This document shows, piece after piece, positions 8,380 to 19,500 of a DNA stretch of 64,000 nucleotides (position 1 is its first letter; every line of letters begins with the position of its first letter). Position numbers and translations under genes: made by a program. Origin of the DNA: Chitinophaga filiformis (GTDB taxonomy: Bacteria > Bacteroidota > Bacteroidia > Chitinophagales > Chitinophagaceae); NCBI RefSeq assembly GCF_900102545.1, contig NZ_FNBN01000002.1, forward strand, positions 842,264 through 906,263, given 5' to 3'. The notes beneath the pieces were generated by a model, which searched no databases, was not told the DNA's origin, and saw only the letters and a program-made list of their open reading frames with translations.

Positions 8380-8691
8380 ATGTTTAAACATATGTCAGAA
8401 AGCGTACAGATTTCCCTATGCAGAGAGACCATCGTTCGGAGGAACGAACGAAATTTCCTGATCAGTCATATCGGAGAAGAAGTTGTATTAATGGATATTC
8501 ATAATGGTCAGTATATCGGTCTCAATGCCATAGGCAGTGCCATATGGGAGAAATTGGAGCAGCCTGTGCCTGTTCATGAAGTGATACATGCACTGACAGA
8601 AGAATATGCTGTCAGCATGCAATTATGCGAACGGGAAACCCTCCTTTTTCTTGAAAAAATGATGCAGCATCAAATGTTGATCGTCCAGTAA
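8380..8691 (+). CDS. PqqD family leader-recognition protein (lasso B1)
   Basis: This 103-aa protein is a PqqD/RRE-type winged-helix protein. Visible family landmarks are EEVVLMDIHNGQYIGLNAIG, then IWEKLEQPVPVHEVIHAL and a C-terminal helix ending in LLFLEKMMQHQML. Such proteins bind precursor leaders and hand them to the B2 protease. A second ATG four codons in (8392) could also be the start. It is transcribed divergently from the kinase-B2-C run and is followed three bases later by the nucleotidyltransferase gene, so the two form a pair. Confidence 0.85.
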   Translation: MFKHMSESVQISLCRETIVRRNERNFLISHIGEEVVLMDIHNGQYIGLNAIGSAIWEKLEQPVPVHEVIHALTEEYAVSMQLCERETLLFLEKMMQHQMLIVQ

Positions 8692-8694
8692 TAT

Positions 8695-9807
8695 ATGCGC
8701 CAACCTGAGGTTACTATTCTATTGTTATGTTGCCGGGTATACCTGCAAACTAGTTCCATTTCTACGCTCAGCACTTTTATATCCGGCCATTCTATTGACT
8801 GGCAGGTATTATATAAGTTGTGTGTAAGGCACCGGATAAGGCCTGTGGTTTATGCTGTATTAAACAGGTTGAAGGGCATTGTGCCACCGGAAGCCCTGCA
8901 GCTGTTCAAAGCTTATTGCAGGGAATTCTCCGTGTTCGCCTTCGACAGGAAGATGGTGACTGAATACATCATTGACCGCTTAGGACAACAGGGCGTAACA
9001 GCTCGCTTCTATAAAGGCATGGACTTCGCCCAGCTGGTGTATGGCGATATTGCCATGCGGGAATTTACTGACATGGATATTATCATCCCGGAAGATCAGG
9101 TATCAACAGTCGTGTCTGTCATGCAGGCCGAGGGATATGAGATGCACCAGGAACAATATTTCAGCAGTTACCCCAACCACTTCAAAGATCATATCAAGGA
9201 AGTAGTTTTCGGTAAACCCTGCAGCCGTGGCAAGTGGCTGAGTTTTGAATTTCACTACCGGCCTCCCGAAACCCTGACATCTGCTCAATATCAGTTTGAC
9301 CAGCTGCTGGGTCGTGATTATTTAACAGGTGTACCTTTTACGCATGAAGATTATTACCGGCTGATGCTGGTAAACAACGGGGCCAGCGACTTCTACCCCC
9401 ATCTGCGTTCTTTACTGGATATGGCCTTACTCTACCGTCAGGGGCCTCATAAAGTACCTCCCGAACTACAGGGATTTGAAGACCTGTGGATGCAACTGGC
9501 GGCTGAGCTGCTGGGCGTTCCGGCCATCGCAGGCCGACCCGTACCCGGGAAGACCTGTCAGCTGCTGATGAAGCGCTTACTCCAGGAACCTTCCCCGGCA
9601 GAAAACAAGTTCCTGCAACTGGCATTCATCCGGCTTTCCTTCATGACAAGCCTGAAAGCGAAATATGCGGTCTTCATCCAGTACATCGGCTTCCTGCTCA
9701 GGCCCAACGGAGAAGATATCATGAGCCTTCGCCTCCCCTGGTTCTTCCTCTATTACTTTACCAAACCTTTCCGGCTAACACTTGGCTTGTTCAGAAGGTC
9801 AAGATAA
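8695..9807 (+). CDS. Nucleotidyltransferase family protein of the lasso cluster
   Basis: This 370-aa protein belongs to the uncharacterised nucleotidyltransferase family that often sits in lasso and related RiPP clusters. Its signature is FYKGMDFAQLVYGD followed by MREFTDMDIII, with two Asp separated by one residue as metal ligands. The C-terminal part is hydrophobic and basic. The close pairing with the PqqD gene (3-base gap) suggests it acts on the same peptide, perhaps by nucleotidyl transfer or with the kinase, but the substrate is unknown. No dedicated lasso ABC exporter (D gene) follows. Confidence 0.8.
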   Translation: MRQPEVTILLLCCRVYLQTSSISTLSTFISGHSIDWQVLYKLCVRHRIRPVVYAVLNRLKGIVPPEALQLFKAYCREFSVFAFDRKMVTEYIIDRLGQQGVTARFYKGMDFAQLVYGDIAMREFTDMDIIIPEDQVSTVVSVMQAEGYEMHQEQYFSSYPNHFKDHIKEVVFGKPCSRGKWLSFEFHYRPPETLTSAQYQFDQLLGRDYLTGVPFTHEDYYRLMLVNNGASDFYPHLRSLLDMALLYRQGPHKVPPELQGFEDLWMQLAAELLGVPAIAGRPVPGKTCQLLMKRLLQEPSPAENKFLQLAFIRLSFMTSLKAKYAVFIQYIGFLLRPNGEDIMSLRLPWFFLYYFTKPFRLTLGLFRRSR

Positions 9808-9848
9808 GCATCAGGATATGCTTTTGTTTACATTTCTCAACTCCACCT

Positions 9849-9889
9849 CAAAGCCATGGCAAAGCCGTACCAAAGCCGCTCCTAAGGCC
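9849..9889. repeat. Short period-11 direct repeat
   Basis: The heptamer CAAAGCC recurs at 9849, 9860 and 9871, with a degenerate fourth copy (CTAAGGCC) at about 9882, giving an exact 11-base period. It lies in the gap between two convergent genes (9807 and 9973). No function is evident. Confidence 0.6.
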
Positions 9890-9972
9890 AGGGGAAGCCT
9901 GCTTTTCTCCCTCTGTTACCCTCAATTTGGTCTTATCAGGTTAATACACGCCAATAGACCCCGCCAGCGGCC

Positions 9973-10848
9973 TTATTGTTTGTAGCCGGGGTTTTCAACC
10001 CCCGGGGGCGAACCATATCTAACCTTCCGCCCAGGCACAACCCGTACCACAGGCGTCCCCCAAAAAGCCGGCATCTTGTTACGCAATTTCTTCCTCCGCC
10101 TCTCCTTCTTAACAACTACCACCGGCGCCTGCACACTAATAACATCCAACGCCGATGCCATGTTGCTCTGCGACAAACACAACTCACCATTCACCTCATA
10201 ATACGCCTGCACCTGCAACAGGATACAGGTAATATCCCCACTGCTGGCATTCAATGTAAACGTCACCCCACGCCTTTCATCACGTTGAATGATAACCGCT
10301 TCGCTTGCCGTCTGCTGACAGGTAAGCCCTGCAAAATCAACAGACAATGCAATAGCCCTGATACCCAGATGTGTAATACCATTAAAAGCTTTACGCTTAC
10401 TGAAAACTATCTCAGGTAAGGAAACAGTCACACGGTTCTCTTGTCTTGTAATCACCGGCCTTGTATTCACCAGTCTTTCAATATTCGTTTCATGATTGAA
10501 GCAGAAGCCTTCCAGCAAATGCATATGCTGCGCCAGCACCTGTCGCTGGCCGGGTGTGTGATTATCATCAGCGCGTACCACTTCTCCCATTACTTTATTC
10601 AGACTGTTGATCAGGGTACCGCTATCATATAACTGCGTATACTCCTTCAGTGCATGACGCATCACTTTCGCACACCTGCTGGCAGTGCCGAAATCTGACG
10701 CCGTCCTTTTAGTAGCGGTAGTCTGCTTTACTTCATCAGGGGCCTGTCGGACGAAGTAGTTTATCCTGCCGCGTTTATCTTTCCGGAAGTAATAGATCTT
10801 GTCTCCCAATTTTCCGGACAAAGGGAGGAATCCTTTTTGTCTTGCCAT
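9973..10848 (-). CDS. Hypothetical protein, Bacteroidota-type basic protein
   Basis: This 291-aa protein begins MARQKGFLPLSGKLGDKIYY, followed by RKDKRGRINYFVRQAP. The N-terminus resembles short families in Chitinophaga-like genomes that start with a 'GxxGKxGdxxYY..kd..G' pattern. Residues 130-230 look beta-rich. The C-terminal 50 residues are very basic (KKERRRKKLRNK) and end in a Gly/Pro stretch. There is no signal peptide, so a nucleic-acid or phage-like structural role is possible but not shown. It is divergent from the phosphatase gene, with 43 bases between start codons. Confidence 0.65.
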   Translation of the reverse strand: MARQKGFLPLSGKLGDKIYYFRKDKRGRINYFVRQAPDEVKQTTATKRTASDFGTASRCAKVMRHALKEYTQLYDSGTLINSLNKVMGEVVRADDNHTPGQRQVLAQHMHLLEGFCFNHETNIERLVNTRPVITRQENRVTVSLPEIVFSKRKAFNGITHLGIRAIALSVDFAGLTCQQTASEAVIIQRDERRGVTFTLNASSGDITCILLQVQAYYEVNGELCLSQSNMASALDVISVQAPVVVVKKERRRKKLRNKMPAFWGTPVVRVVPGRKVRYGSPPGVENPGYKQ

Positions 10849-10891
10849 TTGTGTTGTTATTTTGAGAAATATTAATTTACGAAAAAAAAAT

Positions 10892-11374
10892 ATGATCCGG
10901 ATTCACACGAACCTCTTTGTTGGAAATACTGCGGATTGTGCATCACACACACCCGATCTGGCAGTCATACATGCCTGCAAAGAGCCTTGTCACCGGAAGG
11001 CGCTTGGTTATAAAGGAAATTTATCCTCTGATCACCCCCATTACCTGGTGCATGAAGCAAACAATCACCTCTATCTGAATATGGTGGATATGGAGCATGA
11101 ACTGGCGCCACATTTTACCGACCCCATTATGCTGCAGGCCATGACCTTTATTGAAAGAAATATAACAACCAGGCCTGTACTGGTGCATTGTAATCAGGGA
11201 TGGTCACGTTCGCCTTCGATTGCATTGTTATATATGGCGCGCAAGGGTTATATAGGGAATCAATCATATACTATAGCCGGAAACGATTTTAAGGCCATTT
11301 ATGCACCGTATAACCCTGGCAGAGGTATTGCTGCATACCTGAACCGCAATTGGGAGAAATTGCTGGCTTTTTAA
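10892..11374 (+). CDS. Dual-specificity protein phosphatase
   Basis: I chose ATG 10892 (160 aa), because the upstream in-frame extension to 10799 overlaps the divergent gene. The catalytic P-loop is VLVHCNQGWSRSPS, giving Cys100 and Arg106 in a CX5R arrangement. Asp66 (NMVDMEHEL) is a plausible general acid at the usual distance before the loop. The fold therefore matches small dual-specificity phosphatases that remove phosphate from Ser/Thr/Tyr or small phosphoesters. There is no signal peptide. Its substrate is unknown, though it lies about 1.1 kb beyond the lasso cluster. Confidence 0.85.
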   Translation: MIRIHTNLFVGNTADCASHTPDLAVIHACKEPCHRKALGYKGNLSSDHPHYLVHEANNHLYLNMVDMEHELAPHFTDPIMLQAMTFIERNITTRPVLVHCNQGWSRSPSIALLYMARKGYIGNQSYTIAGNDFKAIYAPYNPGRGIAAYLNRNWEKLLAF

Positions 11375-12064
11375 TTCTATTTTTCTTCAAATTATCAAAA
11401 TATATTACCTTCGTTATCAGATAGCTATTTACAATCCCCAATTAACCACAATGCTTCTTTTTTGAATTGACAGGTAATCAACATTAAGAATGGAATACAC
11501 CTTTTATCACTCAATGACCAAAATATTTTCATGAAAAGCTGATTCTTATTGTTCAGGTAATCTCAATTAATCATTTATTTCCATATCCATGAATGAACAT
11601 CATGCGCTGTGAGAGTTGTGCCCTTTCATCACCAGAAAGGATTGCACACAGGCATCACAGTGATCATCGGCAGGCCTGAAAGTAGTACCATGGCCATTAT
11701 GGAAAACTGATTACTTTGATAGTTCCCTTCATGTGAATATTTAATTCCCATTCCGGTTCCCACAGAAAACGATTCAACATTATGCTGTATCATTTCTGTT
11801 ATAAGCAGAATGATAATCCTGGCAAAAAGAGCATGTACCTGTTTATCCCTACCAGCAACTATTTCAGGGGCGCGTGGCTCAGGATATATATAACGAGGAA
11901 CTAAAGATGGGAGCCGTTAATGGAATAAAGTATCCTCCTTAATGAGAATGCAATAAGTATATTGTGCGCAGCATGTACAGGCACATTTACGCAACCTGAC
12001 CTAACCTCCGGGCAACATTCCCGGTCTGCAACTTTTTTACCCTGACAATCTTAAAAACAACAAT
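11375..12064. other. Intergenic region before first chaperone-usher operon
   Basis: These 690 bases carry no convincing gene. A short hairpin (CCGGG 12008-12012 with CCCGG 12020-12024) followed by a T-run sits about 40 bases before the pilin start and may be part of the leader. The rest probably holds the operon's promoter, but no clear Bacteroidota -33/-7 pair was identified. Confidence 0.5.
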
Positions 12065-12577
12065 ATGAAAAGAACATTTATCCTTTTCGTTGCCTCATTA
12101 ACACTGGTATGCCTGGCAACCAGCACACAGGCGCAGGAAACCGCTTCGGCTACCGCAACAGCCACCATTGTGACTCCCATCAGCATTACCAAAGATGTTG
12201 ACATGAACTTCGGGAATGTGGCCGTAAGGTCTTCTGCTGCAGGTACAGTAGTATTGACACCCGCCGGTACCCGCTCAGCTACCGGTGGAGTAACATTACC
12301 CAACACCGCCGGAACAGTGACTGCTGCTTCCTTTACGGTAAGCGGTACTTCCGGCTATACGTATACTATTACCCTGCCAAGTACTGCATTGAACATTACC
12401 AGTGGGTCCAATACCATGACCGTTACCAATTTCACCAGTTCTCCTACTCCCACAGGTACACTGACGGGAGGATCAGAAACATTGACTGTTGGCGCTACGC
12501 TGAATGTAAGTGCAGCACAACCAGCCGGTACATACGTATCAGCTACTCCCTTTAATGTAACTGTCAACTATAACTGA
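12065..12577 (+). CDS. DUF4402 pilin-like protein, copy 1
   Basis: This 170-aa protein has a signal peptide (cleavage near AQA or just after, residue 24). It then has the DUF4402 pattern ITKDVDMNFGNVAV, a central all-beta section rich in Thr, Gly and Val, and the end VNYN. An alternating stretch, ETASATATATIVTPISI, lies directly after the signal peptide. Its alternating side chains fit a donor strand of the kind used for subunit polymerisation, but this is inference. DUF4402 has no settled function. Its position before a PapD-like chaperone and usher suggests a pilus shaft subunit. The downstream stem-loop would favour expression of this gene over the rest of the operon. Confidence 0.82.
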   Translation: MKRTFILFVASLTLVCLATSTQAQETASATATATIVTPISITKDVDMNFGNVAVRSSAAGTVVLTPAGTRSATGGVTLPNTAGTVTAASFTVSGTSGYTYTITLPSTALNITSGSNTMTVTNFTSSPTPTGTLTGGSETLTVGATLNVSAAQPAGTYVSATPFNVTVNYN

Positions 12578-12603
12578 CCCTTAGCTCATTTTATCCCAGA
12601 AGG

Positions 12604-12639
12604 CCCTCCCGGTAAGTATTTCATATACCGCCGGGCGGG
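12604..12639 (+). promoter_or_regulatory. Stem-loop between pilin and chaperone genes, copy 1
   Basis: CCCTCCCGG (12604-12612) pairs with CCGGGCGGG (12631-12639) with one mismatch and an 18-base loop. It sits 27 bases after the pilin stop. The second operon has a stronger, unrelated stem at the same place. It may act as a partial terminator or an mRNA-stabilising element. Confidence 0.5.
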
Positions 12640-12669
12640 AACTTATTGGGGCAGTCCTTAACTCTGTTT

Positions 12670-13497
12670 ATGCGTCGATTTTATTATCTGATATTCATTA
12701 CTATTCTATCGCCCCTCTTTTCGCCTGCTCAGGGCAATCTGCTGATTACGCCCATGAGGGTTGTTTTCGAGGGACAAAAGAAAGTGCAGGAACTTAATCT
12801 TGCTAATACCGGGCAGGATACCGCCCGGTACCTGATCTCTCTTATTGAGATCCGCATGAACAGCAACGGCTCCTTCGAAACAATCAGTGAACCGGATTCA
12901 GGACAATTGTTTGCAAGCAAATTCCTCCGCCTCTTCCCCAGAAGTGTGACCCTCGCCCCCGGCGAAGCACAACTGGTGAAAGTACAACTCACAAAAACAG
13001 GACAGTTACAGGAAGGCGAATACCGCTCACATATCTATTTCAGAGCTGCTCCTGACATTAAGGTGCAGGGAGAGTCTTCCCGCAATAGCGACACTTCGAC
13101 TATCTCGGTAAAGCTGACCCCTGTTTTCGGCATCAGCATCCCCGTGATCATCAGGACCGGCCCAGCGGAACTAAAGGTAAGCCTGACAGATATCTCACTC
13201 GAAACAAAGGAAAATGTTCCTCCCCATCTGAAGATGACATTACGCCGTACAGGCAATCATTCATCATATGGCGATATCAACGTTGACCACGTTTCAGAAA
13301 AAGGAAAAGTAACCACTATAGCTACTGTAAAAGGACTCGCCGTTTATACCCCGACTCCGTACAGGCAATTCGATATGGAACTCGAAAAGAAACCAGGCAT
13401 TAACTATCACCACGGCAAACTAAGGATCACATATACTGCACAATCGAAAGGAACAGTGTCCGATCCATTGGCTGAAGCAGAATTACAACTACATTGA
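12670..13497 (+). CDS. PapD-like periplasmic chaperone, copy 1
   Basis: The preferred start is ATG 12670 (275 aa); an upstream TTG at 12646 adds eight residues before the signal peptide MRRFYYLIFITILSPLFSPA. The mature protein begins QGNLLITPMRVVFEG and continues with KKVQELNLANTGQDTARYLI. It then has LFPRSVTLAPGEAQLVKVQL and GEYRSHIYFRA, the classic PapD first-domain pattern in which a basic cleft and the G1 strand donate to subunits. A second Ig-like domain runs from about residue 150 to the end. It follows the pilin and precedes the giant adhesin by 59 bases. The likely job is to escort DUF4402 subunits to the usher. Confidence 0.88.
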   Translation: MRRFYYLIFITILSPLFSPAQGNLLITPMRVVFEGQKKVQELNLANTGQDTARYLISLIEIRMNSNGSFETISEPDSGQLFASKFLRLFPRSVTLAPGEAQLVKVQLTKTGQLQEGEYRSHIYFRAAPDIKVQGESSRNSDTSTISVKLTPVFGISIPVIIRTGPAELKVSLTDISLETKENVPPHLKMTLRRTGNHSSYGDINVDHVSEKGKVTTIATVKGLAVYTPTPYRQFDMELEKKPGINYHHGKLRITYTAQSKGTVSDPLAEAELQLH

Positions 13498-13556
13498 TCA
13501 GTCGCGGGTGTTTATCCGGCATACAATGACAATGCCGTCAGATAATATTCGAATAC

Positions 13557-16500
13557 ATGAATACTGATAGACTATTTATACGTGTTTGTTTTACACTCCT
13601 TATCTTATTGTCAGGCCTGCCTGTTTCCCTATGGGGACAGACAAGCTGGAAAGGTACTGTCAGTACTGCATGGAACAATGCGGCCAATTGGACGGCAGGC
13701 ATTCCCACGGCGACTGTTGATGCGGTGATCGGAGACGCCTCTTTCACAGGCTCCTTTCAACCCACCATCAGCGCCAGCGCCAGTTGTAATTCCCTAACAC
13801 TGGTAACAAGTGCTCAGAACCCCGTATTGACCGTTTCCAAAGGCCTGACGGTATCCGGTACGCTCACCATCAATAGCGGCTGTACGATCTCACAAAAAGG
13901 CGTTACACTCACTGTAAAGGGCAACTGGGTGAACAATGGCACCTACACTTTTACCAGCAATAACTCAAAAGTCATCCTGGGCGGTACGACCCAAACAATC
14001 AGTGGTACTGCTACTACTGCTTTCAGACGGCTCACTATTGCTGCCGGCGCCGCCGTTACCCAGAACGTGAACTTTTCTGTAGCAGGTATTTTTACCATAA
14101 CCGGCACTTTTATACCATCAGAAAGTACTACGCCCATAGTTTCAGGGGGTGGTTCCACCACTGTCAGCTCCACCGGCATACTGCGTGTAAATGCCAGTAC
14201 CTTTGCGGGCAACTACACCATATCAGGTTCCATCACACTCTCCGAAGGCAGTACAGTCGACTATAGTGCAACACTCATCAATCAGACTGTCCGTAATGAC
14301 CTTACTTATTCCACGCTCAGGATCAGCGGGGCATTGGTGAAAACGCTGGGTGGTAACCTCAATGCGCTCAACTCAACTACCAGTGCAGCGGGTCGGATCA
14401 ACGTAGTGGCGGGTACGCTCGACCTGTCTACTTTTACGGCCAATCGTGGCACAACGGTGGCGGGTGGAACCTTTACCGTAGCTAATGGCGCCACCCTGAA
14501 GATTGGCGGAACGAATACTTTTCCTTCCAACTACGCCACACATTCGCTTTCCCTGACCAGCACCGTGGAGTACAACGGCGCTGCACAAACAGTATCTGCA
14601 GACACATATGGCAATCTTACCCTCTCCGGCTCCAGCGGCGCTGTAGTAAAAACAATGTCTGCTACCGCCTTTACAGTGGCAGGCACCCTTACCAGTACTG
14701 TGGGAACAGCCACCAGTGTGAGTTATACAGCAGCGTCCAATCTACTCATCAGCGGCGGCGTTAATATCGGCGCTTCCACCACATTTAATGGCGGCAGCTT
14801 TACACATCAGGTAGATGGTAACTGGGTGAACAACGGCACATTTACCGGATCCACCAGCACCATTAATTTCGGCGGTCCCGGTTCATCTATCAGTGGTACC
14901 GGTACACACAATTTCAATAACATAGGCTTCCTGGTTACCAATATCACAGCTGCCGCTACCAGTGCCCTAACGGTATCAGGCAACCTTTCCACTTCCGGAC
15001 CAGGTACCTTCACCCATCTCACCGGAGGTACGCTCACCATGACGGGAACATCAAAGACTATTACAGGTACGAACTTCATCTTTGACAACCTCACCATCTC
15101 CGGTAGTGTCAGTGTCGGCACCAGTATTATCGTAACGGGCAATTTTGCTGTCGGCGGCACCTTTAATGGCCTCGGAGGCACTGTTACCATGCAGGGAACG
15201 TCCAAGACCATTTCCGGCGCAGGAACCATCAGCTTCGGTACACTGATCATTTCCGGTACTGTCTCTACAGCAGTATCCTTCTCTGCTATCAATACTTCAC
15301 TTGACGTCAGCGGTTCCCTTACCGCCACCGCTGGTACTGTCACCTTTACCGGTACCAGTACATTAAACGGAACGGCTAACCTGTTCAATGTTACACTGAA
15401 CGGAACATCCCTGCAACTGTCGGCCAACTCTGTACTGGGCATAGCCGGTACATTCACCGTTACCGCCGGTACACTGAATGTTACGTCCACACCGCCTAAC
15501 ACCGTCAACTTCAACGGCACAGGCGCACAGACCATCAATGCCCTTACCTACGACAGATTAGTGTTATCCGGCGGTGGTACCAAAACGGCCGCAGGCGCTG
15601 TTACTACCAACTATTTTACGCTCTCCGGTAGTACTACCTTTGCCGCAGGTTCCTTCACCCACCAGGTGCAGAACGACTTTGTCAACAACGGTACGTTCAC
15701 AGCTGGCAGCAGTACAGTATCCTTTACAGGCGCCAATCCATCCAGCATTACCGGTGCAACCACCTTTAATATCCTTACACTGAATAAGACCGCAACAACA
15801 ACACACGTCGACATCAATAACAACGTTCAGGTGGCCACAATCAACATGACCAGTGGCACCATGAATACCGGCAGCAATACGCTGACTATGACGGTAGACA
15901 GGACCGGAAATGGCATCATACTAGGTAACGTTCGCAGATCACACTCTTTCAGCCTGGGCGTTGCCTATACATTTGAAAGTCCCAACACTTCAGTAGCCTT
16001 TTCACTGGCGGTACCACTGACCACTTCTATCACTGTTTCTGCAGCTGTGGGACCTGTAAGCGATTTCCCCCGGGGCGGCGCTATTAACAGGGTATATACT
16101 GTAAGCGGCGTTTCAACATTGGGCCTTGTCGCGATACGCCTGCATTATGAAGATGCGGAGCTGAATGGTAACAACGAATCTACCATGGGACTATGGTTCA
16201 ATGGCGGCAGCAGTTGGGGCGCTTCAGGAAAAACAACTAACAGCACTACTTCCAATTATGTGGAACTGGGTGCCCAAACAGCGCTCGATGGACGATGGAG
16301 CATCTCAGACAATGCCAATGTTGTACGCTGGAACGGATCTGCCAGCAGTAACTGGTCAACCGCGGCCAACTGGACATCTGTTGCAGGTACTCCTTCCCTG
16401 CCTCCGGGCGTCAATGACATCGTGGAGATTGGTACTGCGGCATTCACCAATCAACCTACCATCAGTAGTGCAGTCAACGTAAAGGCTATACAATTTGGTA

Positions 16501-19500
16501 GTACACAGGCAGCTACCCTCACGCTTACAACAGGTGGCAGTCTTACTACTCAGGGTAATATCAGCGGCTCCTGGTCTGGCAATGCAACACATACCATTAA
16601 CACTGGCAGTCAGACGCTGACAGTAAACGGCGACCTTGTACTGAGCGACGGTACCAGCGGTCATGTAATCAACCTGAATGCAGGCGCAGGTACCCTCACT
16701 GTTGCAGGCTCCCTCACAGAATCAGGCGGCGCTAACGTCACTTTCACCGGCGCGGGCACGCTCAATATAGGCAGCAACTATTCTTATACCAGTGGTACCT
16801 TTACAGCCGGCAGCTGCACCATCGTTTACAATGGCGCCAGTACACAAACGGTAGCAGGACTGGCCTATAATCATCTCCAGGTGAATAAGACAGCCGGAGC
16901 TGCATCCATGAGCAGCGCAGCAACAGTAGCCGGCGATCTCACTGTTACTGCAGGAACGCTTTCACTGAACGCTGCCATGACCGTAAGCGGCAATGTCAAT
17001 ATATCTTCCGGCGCTATTATCAACAGCGATGCCGTTACATTAACAGCAGGCGGTAACTGGAGCAACAGCGGCACATTCAACGCGTCCGGTGGTACTGTTA
17101 CACTCAATGGTTCCGGCGCCCAGAGTATTTCAGCCACTACCTTCAACAATCTTGTTATTGACAAAACCGCGGGTACAGCCACGCTTAGCGGCAACTGTCC
17201 TGTGAATGGCAATCTTACAATTACCAACGGCACCTTAGATCTTTCAACCTTCAGCGCCAGCAGATCAGCGACAGGTGGTATTTTAACGATCTCCAATAGT
17301 GCTACTTTACTCGCCGGCGGAGCGAATAATTTCCCTTCCGGATTCTCCACCTATACACTCAGCAGTACCAGTACGGTCAACTATAATGGCGCTGTTGCAC
17401 AGACGGTGGCAGGCGTCTCTTACGGCCACCTTACCTGCAGTAACGGCAGTACCAAAACACTGGCTGCTACCTGTACTGTAAACGGAGATCTCACCATAGG
17501 AAGCGGCGCTACTTTCAATGGGTCTACATTTACCATCAACCTTTACGGCAACTGGGTCAACAGCGGTACTTTCACTCCCGCCAGCAGCACTATAACACTA
17601 AACGGAACCAGTAAAACCATCACCGGTACCACCACATTTAACAGGATGACCGTATATGGGAGCTATGCAGTGAGCGGCAGCGATATTACTTACAATGGCC
17701 TGCTCACTATTGCCACCGGCGGTTCCTATGATGGTGGCAGTGGTAATGCAACAGTAAACGGGGATCTTACCAATAATGGTTCTTTGATCAGTAATGGTGT
17801 TACAACCTTCACTGGGACTGCTGTACAGACGATACGCTTTATAAACGCTGTTGTCTCCAATTCAAGCGGCGTTATTAATTTCAACGGTACTGTTCCACCT
17901 ATTCTGAATTCAACCAGTACACCCACTTACGCTACCCTGAATATCAATAATACGGGAGGTGTCACTGCCAGCGTGGGCTGGAGGGTTATCATCGCATTCA
18001 ATATCAGCAACGGCGCTACTTTCAATGGAGGTGTCTCTACCCACAATATATTCGGATCTTTTACCAACAATGGTACGGTGACCAGCAGTGGTAGCATAAA
18101 CTTCACGCCGACGGCTGCACAAACCATCCAGCTCGCCGGCACCGGCTTTACAAGTACCGGCACTGTTACCTTCGGCGGCAGCGCTGCAATGGCAGTAACC
18201 GGTACGCCTACTGCCCTGAACAATGTTATTATCAGTAATACTGTCGGCGTTACACCATCCTCCAACTGGACAGTGAATGGCGATTTTGCCATCACCAACA
18301 GTGCCATATTCAATGCGGGCAGCTTTACTTACACCATTGCGAAGAATGTTGAATGTAACGGTACATTAAACGGAGGAACATCAACTTTCACTATGACAAC
18401 AGCAGATGGAACACTTACCGGCACCCCGAATACAACGTTCTATGACCTGACCATTACCGGAACAGTAGCCGCATTATCAGATTATCGCGTCAGCCATAAT
18501 TTTACCAACAACGGCACTTACGACGGTACCATCGGTACGCTGATCATGACAGGCAGCCAGGCATCCACCATTACAAGTTCAGCCGCTTCATTCGCCCTTT
18601 CCCAGGTAACGAACCAGAAAGACGCCGGTGTAACCACTACACTGGCTAAGGCAATCACCGCAGTAGATGATATCACCATTACCACCGGTATATTTGATGC
18701 AGCAGGTTTTGCTATTACACCTTCCGGCACCAGTTCATTAACCATTGAGGATAATGCAAAGCTTGTACTCAAAGGCACACAAACACTGCCAGCATTCACG
18801 ACGTATGCACTCGATACTTTAAGTACGGTTGAATATGCAGGAAGCACACAGGCTGTCTCCTCCGCTACATCATACGGCAACCTGGTGATATCTGCCACAG
18901 GCAGTAAAACAGCGTCCGCCATATTGAAAATACTGAACGACTTTACCCTGACTAACGGCACCTTTGTACAAGGTAGTTTTACAGATACTATTGGTGGCAA
19001 CTGGACCATGTCCAGCGGTACTTACACGAACACCGGCGCTACCGTTTACTTTAATGGCACGAGTACACAAACCATCACATCCACCGGTGCCTTTAATAAT
19101 CTGACAGTAAATAAAACGGCGGGAATCGTTGCCCTGGGTTCCAATATCACGGTGAATGCTGTGCTGAGTTTCGTACTGAATAAAATACGTACCGGCACTA
19201 CATTCGCCGTCATTCTGCCATCAACGGGTTCCGTTACCGGCGCCTCCCAGAGTACCGGATGGGTATCCGGAAGACTGCAAAAAGCGGTAGCCACCGGTAG
19301 TAACGTAACGAGGACTTATGAAGTAGGCGACGATCAGTATTATACACCGGCTACTGTTACCATGCCGAGCGTTACCACTGCCGGCAATCTGTTGACAGGC
19401 GTTACAGCAGGCGATCATCCCAACATTAGCAACTCAGCCGTCAACCCCGCTAAAAGTGTAAACCGTTACTGGTCATTTACCAATACCGGTACAGTTTTCA

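Noticed and set aside
12646..12669. TTG start for the first chaperone
   Set aside because: The ATG at 12670 gives a canonical signal peptide and matches the 275-aa second copy exactly.
14807..15538. Long minus-strand open frame (243 codons) inside the giant adhesin gene, and others like it up to 37 kb
   Set aside because: Antisense frames of Thr/Gly/Ser-rich genes lack stops because of codon bias. They are Val/Pro/Leu monotonous, have no domain, and recur at the same places in both copies.
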